The translations under genes were made by a program, and so were the position numbers. Shown piece by piece: positions 52,410 through 62,246 of a stretch of 64,000 nt of DNA. The DNA comes from Hirsutella rhossiliensis (taxonomy: Eukaryota > Ascomycota > Sordariomycetes > Hypocreales > Ophiocordycipitaceae). The stretch's first letter is position 1. The number at the start of each line of letters is the position of its first letter. Under the pieces are notes generated by a model. That model worked only from the letters and a program-made list of their open reading frames with translations. It was not told the origin of the DNA and searched no databases. The stretch spans positions 744,001 to 808,000 of the forward strand of contig NW_025408679.1 of NCBI RefSeq assembly GCF_020360975.1, read 5' to 3'.

Positions 52410-53204
52410 CGATTCGAAGCGGGGAAGCTGTACGAGAAGCGAGGCGCTGTTCCACACCGCCCCAGCGATCAGGCCGGGACGGCGGTTGGGAAGGGCACAG
52501 GAGTCAACTGGGTCGACAAAATCCGGGTGGGAACAAGGCGGTGGACTACTAGAGCCGACCATGGCGGGGCCTCGAGCTGGCGTTACGATGACGGGACGAT
52601 TCTCTCCTCCCATGCAACACGCGTGTACATTATCTGCAACAGGAGGTGGCTGGTCAGCGAGCATTAGACCATTTAGGGAGAGGCGTCTGGTTTACAATGT
52701 CATATGTCATGCGGCTGGATCCAAGCTGGGACTCGCTTGGGGAGTGTTTGGTGTGCTTGCGGAGATGACAGGGCCGGTGGCGCAGACAGCTGCCACCCGT
52801 TGCTGTGAATCAAGGGAGCTTGTGTCGGGCCAACAAGGTAAACGGTCACGACCAGAGTCCAACCCCAAGAGGGCACCGAAGCGCGTTTGGAGCTGAATCG
52901 CATTGTTCAAGGAAACAAGTCGTGCCTGCGCCTTGCTGGCTCGCTCATTTGCTGTTTCCCTCTGTCCGTTGCCGCAGGGTGAGTGTCGATGGCCGTGCCC
53001 AGACGCAACTTTGACCGCAACCTAAGCATCCAAGATTATCTTTGCTATTCTTAAGCAGGAAGCCTAAGCAGGAGACGGGACTCGGTCAGGCAGGAGGCAC
53101 ACGCACCGATGTGTCTGCCGTGCTTCCCGTGGACGTGGACGCAGTACGAGGATCCGCTCGACTCGATGCCCGAGCATTCCGTGTGGGTGCACGATGGGCA
53201 GGCT
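52410..53204. other. Spacer between TIM23 and the RIP-mutated block
   Basis: Composition is still normal, with frequent CA and TG dinucleotides. No coding frame is supported. It abuts the sharp compositional change at about 53205. Confidence 0.5.
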
Positions 53205-53559
53205 ATAGAAGATAGTATATCCGCTAGTAAATAAAGAGAGGATTATTAACTTTAATACCTTTTCTATATACTAATATATTACTAATAAATTCTATGAAAA
53301 ATCCTACCTTATACTCCTTCTTCCCCTTTATTACGTAATCTTATATAATTCCTTAATATCCTAAAATTCCGCTTTTACTTATATACCTTAAGAGATTATA
53401 AGCCCGGCTTACTCCTTTTAAGCTAGGAAATTAACTTATACCTTTAAAATTCCTTATTAAAATACCCGATTTAAATTCCTTTCGAAAATCCCCCTAATAA
53501 CTTCTTCTACCTTCCTACGCTTTTAAACTCCTATCTAGACTTCTCGATCCCTATAACCG

Positions 53560-55301
53560 AAATAATACCGAATTTATATAAAATAGGTAGATAGAAAGAA
53601 TATAAATTCTCTAGACTTAAGGGAAATTTAAATTATACTCTTAAAACTATAAGGATAATAGCTATCCTTACTAAGGAAAAGCTTATTACTACCTTAGAGT
53701 AAGAAAATTATATAAAGACTATAGAAGCTTTATCCTAGATTTTTCTTTAAGTTAAAGATAGCCCTTTAATATAAATTAAGCATTTAATAAATACTAAAGC
53801 TACTTATAAGAAGCTTATAAAGCTATATAATCCATTAAATTTTTCGTTGAATTATTTACCTATAAAGCAGCTCTTTAATCTTAGTCCCTTAAGCTTTAAT
53901 TTAGAGAAATAACTTTATAAGGTAAAGGAAATCTAAGAGGATTTAAAATCCTATAATATAGATATTCTAAAAGTTATCCTTTAGCGTTTACCCTTAAATC
54001 CTTAATAGCTAGTCTTTTAAACGAAGCTAGAAGAATAAAGGATAAGATAAATCTTCGGAGAAAGCCTTCTTAATATAAAGGAAGCCTTAGAAATCCTATA
54101 AAAATTCTATAGATACTCCTTATTATAAGGAATATAAATAACTAGGGCATTTTATAGTAAATTACTATAAATTATACTTAAATAAGGCTTCTTCTTATTA
54201 GGTTTTAAATAAAGGAAAAAAGAATAATAGGAATCGAATTTCTAAGAAGAGAAAATCTTCTTTTTTATCTTCTTCTTTTAGGAAGAAATCCCCTTCTAGT
54301 AGTATTTCTACTACTAATAAAAGAAGGAAGGCTCGAATTATAGAGCTAGAGTCTAATTTAGACGATAGTAATAAGGTCTTAAATATAGCTTTATAAGAAA
54401 ATATAGACCTAGATATCGACCTTATAGACCTTTTTAGGGCTCCGACCCCTATATAAACGTCTAAGGATTTAGAGGTAATTTTAACCTCTATAAATACCCC
54501 TATAATAGAAGCTAATAAAGACTTTCTTTTAGGACCTTTAAAAGCCTCGATTCCTAGAATAAAGGAATTAGTTTTAAAGGTAAGAGAAAGAGGATTTCCT
54601 AGTTATACGAATAAAAGGATCTTTAATTTTATTTATAATACTAGAGCTACTAAGTATATAGTATTAAATAAGAATTTCCTTATTAACTATAAAGAAATTA
54701 AGTCTAAAGATTACTAAGGAAAGGCTTCCTTTATATTAGTAAAAGGAAAGGGGGACTTAGTATTTAAGTTCCTATATAATAGTAAAAGGTATATCCTTTA
54801 AGACTACTTTTATATACCTAAATTAAGGGTAAATATACTATCCTAATATAATTTTTATAATACCTATGCCTTAATAGGAGGAAATAAAGTCCTTTTATTA
54901 AATAATAAGGCTAAGGTCCTTACTAAAGGATTTCTTAGAAATAAATTATATTATATTCCTATAGAACCTTTATTAAAAAGCTAATTAATCCTAATTATAT
55001 CTTTAAAGGCAAAGGATATAGATTTTTATACTTAGTATTTACGCTTAGGGTATATAAATAGTAAGGCTATTTTAGAAATATTAAAAAGATATAATAAGGA
55101 TATAAAAATACCTTTAGAAAAGGAAAATAAAATAAGATAATATAAAATATATATTAGAGTTAAAGCAATAAATAAGGTTAATAAATAACCTTTATATAAG
55201 TCTTATACCTATTTAGAAAAAGTAGTATTAGATATTTAAGGGCTAATTAAAGTGCTTACTTATAATAAATATTACTATTATATTTCTTTCTTAGATATAG
55301 G
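53560..55301 (+). mobile_element. Ty1/copia element, 5' part: gag, protease, start of integrase (broken)
   Basis: Plus-strand remnants occur in copia order. A gag zinc knuckle at about 54118-54165 has its Cys replaced by Tyr while GHFI survives. A protease-like region with YIPKLRVNILS lies near 54815-54845. A GAG-pre-integrase segment with YLRLGYINSKAI (His of the HH-CC motif changed to Tyr) lies at about 55020-55080. The first part of the integrase core (LIKVLTYNKYYYYISFLDIG) lies at about 55240-55300. Stops are TAA or TAG at former Gln or Trp positions. The core domain is cut at 55301 by the nested element. The left boundary and 5' LTR could not be defined; they may lie in 53205-53560. Confidence 0.8.
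55297..55301. repeat. Target-site duplication (left copy), ATAGG
   Basis: ATAGG directly precedes the left LTR and is matched by ATAGG directly after the right LTR at 62242-62246. Five bases is the usual duplication for Ty3/gypsy integrases. Confidence 0.85.
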
Positions 55302-55487
55302 TATTATAGAGTAAGTAAAGGCGTATACGTAGGTGCCGTTTATAGGATAATATTAATAAGCTATATAGAGCTCTTTTATATACGGCTAGCCCGCCCCTAT
55401 ACTTATAGGATCCGGCCCTCCGTACGTAACTATATAGCTTAGGCCGCGGCCTAAGCCTATTACCTATAATAGTTAAAGACTCTTATA
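55302..55487 (-). repeat. Chromovirus LTR, left copy (3' LTR of the element)
   Basis: 186 bp starting TATTATAG and ending CTCTTATA, consistent with ancestral TG...CA ends after RIP. It matches the copy at 62056-62241 with about 11 differences by eye, all transitions. Confidence 0.9.
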
Positions 55488-55780
55488 TAATGCCCTCCCT
55501 TAAGCGCGGCGTAGCGCTGCCCTATTAACGGCTCCCGTATAATTAGGTCTATACCGCGGGCTCTTCCCTGCCCTTTCCCGTTAATAGGGCCGGCCCTACT
55601 AGCCCTCTTATCCCCGCGCCCGTTAGCCTAGGCAGCCGGGACCTAGCTCTATACTTATTAGCCGGCTAGCCGTTTAAATAGGGGCATAACCTATTATATA
55701 CGCCCTAGCCGCTAGTCGGACCTACGTAAGCCTTAGGTTGCCCGTCCCCTCTACCTTAGGCAGCATCCTCTACTAAGGGG

Positions 55781-55790
55781 TATATAAGGC
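55781..55790 (+). promoter_or_regulatory. Possible TATA box for the antisense gene inside the chromovirus
   Basis: TATATAAGGC lies about 160-190 bp upstream of the presumed start of the plus-strand coding region, followed by a CT-rich leader. RIP enriches TATA-like strings, so this could be coincidence. Confidence 0.3.
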
Positions 55791-55943
55791 GGCATCCCCT
55801 CCTTCCCCCTTCCCTTCCTTCTCTCCCTTCTTTAACCGTAGTAGTAGTATTAATAGGTAAGTTCCGCTCTACCTAAGGCGTTAGTCCGTTCCTAGCTATA
55901 TAGGCCGCTCTATTAACGTATACTTATAGTAGTAGCGGTAGTA

Positions 55944-56947
55944 ATAATAATAGCCCTAATAATAATAATAACTCTAACTAATAAGTTCCGCGCCTTATAG
56001 AGTAGGAGGCCGTATTCCGTCGTGCTAACTTCCGCGATAGATATATCCGCCTCTCCCTCTCCTACCTCCTCCTTCTCGGAGCGTATAGAGTCGTTCGTCG
56101 ACGCTATACTAGCCGCGGCCGACGATAACTCCGCCGCTACCGCCGCTCCTACCTACGCCGCTACCACTGCTCCTACCGCCGCCGCCGCTGCCTCTACTAC
56201 GCTATTCGCTCTTACGTCGCCCCTTAGGGTAACGACGCCGTCCCCGCCGCTACCCGTAACGCCCGGCCCCTCGGCCCCTACCTCTATCTCCGCTACCCCT
56301 ATAAGTCTATAGTTAGGTAAGCGTAATAGACATTATCTATTAACCTCCTATAGTATAAGCGCTAAGTATAGGCCGGCGCCGCCCGCTCGGCCCCTTATAT
56401 ACGTTATACGTCGTAGGAGCTCGACTACTCTAACTAGGCCGGGCGCCGCCGCGGCGGCAGCTGCTACTAGTGCGCGCGAGCCGGCCGCGCCTATAAGGCG
56501 GCGCCTCCTATCCTACTCGCTGCGGCGTCGGCTTAGAAGGCCGGCTCGTATAGGTAGGCGCGGGGGGCTACTAAGAAGCGCCTTACCGCCGCCGCCGCCG
56601 CCTACCGTAACCTCCGCGCCCTTAAGCGATAGGGCCTTATACTTAAGTAAGTCCTATTCCTCCGCTTCCCTATTTCCGCCTCTAACGTACCCGGCGCTAG
56701 GGATACTGCCTCTATCGCCCTATCGGCGGTCCCCTTAGCCGTGCCTACCTCCGCTACCGCCGCTGCCCCTGCCGCCGCCGCTAGCCGCCGCCCCTCTACC
56801 CCCGGAGCCGCCGCCGCCGCCGACTAGCTTACGGGCTTAGAGGGCCGCCTTAGCGCCTTAAAGACCGCCGCCGCCGCTAATAAGAAGGAGGAGGCTAACG
56901 AGGATAACGATAACGAAGATAATAATAATAATAACAATAAGGAATAA
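55944..56947 (+). pseudogene. Extra antisense gene carried by the chromovirus (RIP-broken), unknown function
   Basis: The plus strand here shows coding character opposite to the element's gag-pol. One frame is clear from about 55980 to 56312 apart from one TAG (an ATG-less open segment at 56022-56312 encodes an Ala/Ser/Thr/Pro-rich peptide containing FSERIESFVDAILAAADD). The frame two bases over takes over near 56290-56320 and reaches a TAA at 56945-56947; its interruptions are all TAG or TAA where CAG or CAA would be expected before RIP. That second part has a CYxC-type Cys pair, YRNLRALKR, poly-Ala, GLEGRLSALKTAAAANKKEE and an Asp/Asn-rich acidic end. The frame switch may be an intron or an indel. 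Start codons would have been ATG-to-ATA casualties (ATA runs near 55944-55970). No family was recognised. The minus-strand frames here are not protein-like. Confidence 0.55.
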
Positions 56948-57079
56948 GCCTAGGTAGTCTAAGGGCTCCGCCTTATAATAAACGCTATTTTTATCTCTGC
57001 CTATACTATTACGCTTATATTACCTATATTACCGTAACTACCCCCTCCGCTATACTTACTTCGTAGTCCTAGCCTAGGC

Positions 57080-57310
57080 TACTATCGGTAGTCCGCTAGT
57101 TTATTATTCTTATCTACTATTTTAAATAAGGCTTTAAACTTATCGAGGGCTATAGTTCCCGTAAACTTATATATAGGTTCCTATATAGGGTTAAGATACC
57201 TACGCTACTTAACGAGGACCTCCTAGCGTTTCCCCTTACTAACCTTTTTCTAGCGCGCGGCCTATATCTCTTTAACCTCGAACTCGTCCTCTCCTTCTAC
57301 CTTAATTATA
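57080..57310 (-). pseudogene. Chromovirus pol C-terminus: chromodomain
   Basis: Minus-strand translation gives a recognisable chromodomain with EDEFEVKEI, then stops at former Trp and Gln positions, LVK, and a closing FTGTIALDKFKALF segment. Chromodomains at the end of integrase direct new copies to H3K9-methylated chromatin. The module ends about 135 bp from the stop of the plus-strand extra gene, tail to tail. Confidence 0.75.
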
Positions 57311-57549
57311 GGCGGTTAGGCGTCCGCTACTTCTTATCCGGGTAGCGGGTTAAAGGAGGCTCTACGAAGGAGGTTTACGTTAATCTTATTATAGACCCCT
57401 ATTAAGAGACTATCGAGCTCTATAACCTACGGGCTAATAACCCTCCGTACTATAAACTTCGCGTATAGCTAGTTAAGCTTCTTCTTTAGCCGTACTAACC
57501 TATAGTTACGGAGGTCTAGCTATACCTTATCTCCTACTATAAACCTATC

Positions 57550-58700
57550 TACTAGGGCCCTAGTCTTATTAGCGTGCCGCTCTTAATCTTATACCGCGGC
57601 GGCTATCGTAGATTAGTAATAATCTATAGTCTCCTATAGCTTTCGTATAAACGCGGAGGCGCGGCCCTCTAGTAATAAATTACTATACTACTCCGCTGCC
57701 CTATCTATAGTAAAAGGAACTAATAAAGGTAGTTCGAAGCTATATATTATAAAGAAAGGGGCTATCTTAATAGAGGTATATAGTCTACTATTTAACGTAA
57801 GTTAGGCCGTAGGGAGCTAACGGTCTTAGTCTACTTAGTTATAGGCTACGACGGCTTATAGGTAAGCCTATACCTCCTAGTTAACCCTCTCGGGCCCTTT
57901 ATTAGTCTATAGGTAATATACCGTGCTAAGTAGCTATATAATCTAAAGTAGCTAGTATAGGTACTACTAAAAGCGGCTAGTTTAATTCGATCCCTTATTA
58001 CTTATAATAGAGGCTAGCTAGCTATATAAGCGGGCCTAGTACTATAGGAAGCGCTCTATATAAGACTTTATATCTATAAATAGTATTAGCTCTAATACTA
58101 TAGACTTACTAAGTCGGTCCTTAATTACTTATATATAGCGGTTACCGCCCTCTATAAGTAGGAGGTCCGTTATAAAGTCTATCTATATATATATATAGAA
58201 CCGGTCGGGCACTAAAAGCTACTTAAGTAGCCCCTTAAGCTACGCCCTCTAAATCTTAGTACGGCCGTAGATATTATAGTTACGGAGGAAGCGGCGAACG
58301 TAGTACTATAGGAGGGGCTAGTAGAAATCCCTCGCGAGGCCTGCTGCTATGCCCTGCCTACCCGGGTAGCCTACGATACTAAAGTTATAGACGAGCTAGA
58401 CTAGCTTCCCTCGGAGCTCGTTTTATTTATCTAGCTCTAGCGGTCTATCCTTCTCCCTAGCTTTTATAGTATACGGCGCGCCCGGCACCTATAGTCTCCC
58501 CCGCTAACGTAGGTGCCCCTATAGGTCGATATAATAGTCGGCTACTTATACCTTTAGCTTTAGCTTCGGATCGAGGTATTAAGCGCCGGACTTAATAGCG
58601 CGGCGCACGCTCTCGTAGGTGCGGTCTAGAGACGATATCCTATCCTATAAGCGCTAAAGGACCTTATCTTAGAATACCCGCGCCGTACGCGCCCCTAGGC
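57550..58700 (-). pseudogene. Chromovirus integrase (broken)
   Basis: Minus-strand translation around 57780-58200 shows the retroviral-type integrase core: LPPTYRG-like and SDRG-like positions, LDYIAT, and a downstream region resembling LLPTAQLA, all with many TAA/TAG. The boundaries are approximate. Confidence 0.6.
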
Positions 58701-58849
58701 CGGTCTATCCCTTCTCGCTAGGCCGAGGCGAAGGTACGGGGGAAGGCTTATCTATTAGCGCCACGCCTTCCGTAGCGCTTCTTACGGGATAAGCTATAGA
58801 TCCCGGGCCTCGATGTCCGCTCCCGTCGGCCGGTCCTAATCCCTCCGGG

Positions 58850-59950
58850 AAAGCGTATTTAGGACTACGGAGTCCTACCCTAGCTAGTACTTAATCGAGA
58901 AGTTAAAGCGTAAGAGATACTCCGCCTAGCAGGCTTACCGCTCTAAGAGGTGCTAGCGAGTTATAAAGTACTTAAGGTTCTTATAGTCTATAAGAACCTT
59001 AAAGCTCTTATAGCTCCGGAGCTCCGCTTACTATTGCTCGAGGTAGCTAATAATCGCTAGTATCTCCTTATCGTAAATAGCGTAATTCCGCTCCGCTAGG
59101 GTTAGCTTACGGGAGTAAAACGCTATTAGTTACTTCCGCCCGTCTACCTCCTAAGAGAGCGTTCCTCTAAGTGCTTAGCCGCTATAGTCTGCTTTAACTA
59201 ACGTAGACCGGTCGAAGTCCTACTAGAGTAGTACTAAGGCTTAAGAAAATAGGTCCTTAAGCGTATAGAACGCTCCTTCCTATATAGGCCCCTAGCGAAA
59301 AGCGGTCCGCTTCCCGGTAATCTTATTTAGGGGTATTATAATATAGGAGAAGCCCTTAATAAACATCCTATAATAGTTCGCAAACCTAAGGAAGCTCTAT
59401 AGGCCTATCTATATGGTTAGGGCAGCTTAGTCCCGAATCGCCTAGATCTTTACGGGATCTACTTATATACCTACGCTAGCGTAGATAATAAAGCCTAGGT
59501 ACTTAACCCTCTTAACCTTAAATTCGTACTTATCTGGGTTAAGGTAGAGCTTATAAAGTTAGAGGCGCTCTAAGACCCTCTATACTTTCTATATATAGTC
59601 CTTATAGGAGCCGCTCGTATAGATAAGGATATTATCTATATATATAGAGGCGAACTTATCGAGGAAGTCCCGAAGTATATTATTAATATAACGCTAGAAG
59701 GTAGCGGGCGCTCCTAAGAGGCCGAAGGGCGTTATAAGCTACTTAAATAAGCCGTAGCGTATACGGAACGCTGTCTTCTACTTATTACCCTCTAAGATCT
59801 ATACCTTATAGAACGCCTATTTTATATCTAGCTTCGTAAACTACTTCGCCTTTAAAAGGTTATAGAGTATATCTAAGATTAGGGGTAAGGGGTAGCGGTC
59901 TAGCCTCGTAATTACGTTTAGAGCCTTATAGTCGTAATAGAACCGTATCC
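58850..59950 (-). pseudogene. Chromovirus reverse transcriptase and RNase H (broken)
   Basis: Around 59640-59850 the minus strand gives FTKLDIK, then KTAFRI, RYGLFK, PFGLLGAPATF and RYINNILRDFLDKFASIYIDN, matching the Ty3/gypsy RT core with the YIDD catalytic motif changed to YIDN by RIP. RNase H-like sequence follows to the left (about 58850-59200). Confidence 0.8.
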
Positions 59951-60899
59951 CGCCCCTTAGTTTACGCACGAATAGGACCGGCGCTCCTACTTCGGAGCTA
60001 CTTACTTAAATAAAACCCTTATCTAAGAGGTCCCTTAGCGTCTTCTTTAGCACTAGTAGTTCCGCGTATAATATACTATATAGCGGTCCGAATAGTATAG
60101 GTAGTTCTTACCCCTTCTTATCGGTGCGGAGTACGATCTTATAGTCTACCCCTAGCTTATATAGGTTAAGCTTATCCGCTTCCTAAGACTTAAATAGCGG
60201 TAGGAGGTCATAAAAGCGCTCCGGTATCTACTACTATAGCTTAGAGGGCGACTTCGGCTTCTTTGCCTAGAGGGCCTTATCGATATCTACTAGGCTAACT
60301 ATATAGACCGCTACGTTAGCCGCTGCCCGGCCTTCCTCCTACTCTAACTATCGCACGGTTCCTATAAAGATAAAGGCAAGGACTTCTTATACCGAGTATA
60401 AAGCTCGCACGCCTAGTCCTATACTTATAGAACTATTATCGTAGTAGACCTACCGTTATATAGGCCTAAACTATAGCTTCTTTTAGTATAGAACTAAGTA
60501 TAACTCTATATATAATAACTAGGGTTTCCCGAGGATTAAGGGAAACTCTAGTTAGGGGATTATATAGGCTACGATAAGCTTACGGTAACCGTCGACCTCT
60601 ATAGCTAGCTACGTAATGCCCCTAATTACCGTACCCTCTATCGCGCCTAAAGCGCCCTTTACTCGCCTTAGGGCGATCTTTTCTACTAGTACTTATATCT
60701 CTTATATAAGCGCCTCGTTAACTACGGCGTAGTACTAGCAGCCCTTATCTATAAGGGCGGCGACGGGTAAGGAGTTATTAACTATAACCTATATTAAAGT
60801 AGGCTCCTCTTCTATATAGGCGGATAATTCCTTCTTCTCCTTTACTAGTGCTAGCAATTAGGGCTCCGGAGCCTATCTTTGCTCTAGAGCTACTCTTTT

Positions 60900-62050
60900 T
60901 CCTCTAGGCCTAAGGGAGCGGAGTCCTCTTCGTCGTCTAAGGCAAGGAGCGGTTCTATCTTCGCTACTTAAACTACTATAGGCCGCTTAGCTAAAAGGAA
61001 GGGGCATTTTAATATAAAGTATATAGACGCGCTATAACGTAGGCAGCGGCCGTTAGCTTTCCTTTTCCCGATTTCCTCGCTCGTTACCTACTTCGCCCGC
61101 TGCTTAGAGAGCGGGATAGTATAAGGGATATTCGAAGACGACTTCCTACCGCGTTTAGCTCGGTCTATACGGGTAGCCAATATTAAGGTATCTCCGTTAG
61201 TATCGATAGTCGGCTATTCCTCTTATAGAGGGGCGGTAATCCCGTTACCGCTATACTATATACGCTTACGAAGCTTTTAGAAACGCGGCGTTTGCTCGTA
61301 GCCCTATACTACCTTTATTAACCGGCTTACGTACTCGCCGTAGTTAGTAGGTATAATTACGAGGATAAGTAGCTCCCGTAAGGCCGGCGTAATCGAGTTC
61401 TATAACTATATAAGCTTCGCGCTATCTTCCTATACCATGGTTCCCGCTGCTCGTAAGAGCGTCTCTTCGAAGTTAGGGAGGAATTCGCTAAAGGTCTACC
61501 TATCCCTTTACTTAAGGGTCCGTAGCCTATCCTACGCCTTCTCCCGCTCCTATACGTTGCCGAACGTATATATAAGGTGTTAGAAGAAGTCCTATAGGTC
61601 GCGTCTGCCTCTAAGGCCGCCCTTATCCTAGAATCCGGAGATCCGCTATATCTAGGGCTCCGGTAGCGTATAGAGGAGCGAATACCACGCTATATTACGA
61701 TAGCCGTTTAGGCCCTATTTCTCGTCTATTATAAACTTTATCTATAGCTAGCTAAGGAAGAAATAGAAGGACTTAGGCTTACTATCCTAAGTCGGCTAAG
61801 GAAGCGGCTTCCGTATTAGTAGTGCCGCCGCTATAACCGGTGTTACTAAGGTCGTAGGGGTCAACGCTAGTCTTATAGACAGCTCCCCTAGTATAGCGAG
61901 AACCTCGTTCTTCTTACTAGCCGTCGCGCTTCTAATCGCTTCTAAGATAGCTATAATACTTCCTATCCGCCTAGGGGGTAGCGGGGTGCTCCCTTAAGGA
62001 AGCGGCACCCTTTCTAGGGAGATATCTATTAGATCTATTAGTTAATAGCT
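60900..62050 (-). pseudogene. Chromovirus gag region (broken)
   Basis: This lies between the 5' LTR and the protease/RT region. The minus strand near 61010-61070 carries a degenerate zinc knuckle: the first Cys and the last Cys-Pro survive, while the middle Cys and His appear as Tyr. The rest cannot be aligned by eye. Confidence 0.5.
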
Positions 62051-62055
62051 TATAC

Positions 62056-62241
62056 TATTATAGAGTAGGTAGAGGCGTATACGTAGGTGCCGTCCGTAGG
62101 ATAATATTAATAAGCTATATAGAGCTCTTCTATGCGCGGCTAGCCCGCCCTTATACTTATAGGATCCGGCCCTCCGCACGTAACTATATAGCTTAGGCCG
62201 CGGCCTAAGCCTATTACCTATAATAGTTAAAGACTCTTATA
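62056..62241 (-). repeat. Chromovirus LTR, right copy (5' LTR of the element)
   Basis: 186 bp with the same ends as the left LTR. It keeps G or C at ten of the roughly eleven sites where the copies differ, so the left copy is the more heavily mutated one. Confidence 0.9.
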
Positions 62242-62246
62242 ATAGG
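62242..62246. repeat. Target-site duplication (right copy), ATAGG
   Basis: ATAGG follows the right LTR and matches 55297-55301. After it the copia integrase reading resumes. Confidence 0.85.

Larger units (their letters stand above)
55302..62241 (-). mobile_element. Nested full-length Ty3/gypsy chromovirus (broken by RIP)
   Basis: This is a 6,940 bp element bounded by 186 bp direct LTRs and inserted into the copia integrase in opposite orientation. Read leftward, the order is 5' LTR, gag with a degenerate zinc knuckle near 61050, reverse transcriptase, RNase H, integrase, chromodomain, then a polypurine tract and the 3' LTR. All pol domains are recognisable only through in-frame stops and Cys/Trp/Met/His losses; nothing could be translated intact. 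A purine tract (AAGGGAGGG on the minus strand, about 55491-55506) next to the left LTR fits the polypurine primer and confirms orientation. An additional coding region on the plus strand lies between the chromodomain and the 3' LTR. Confidence 0.88.
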
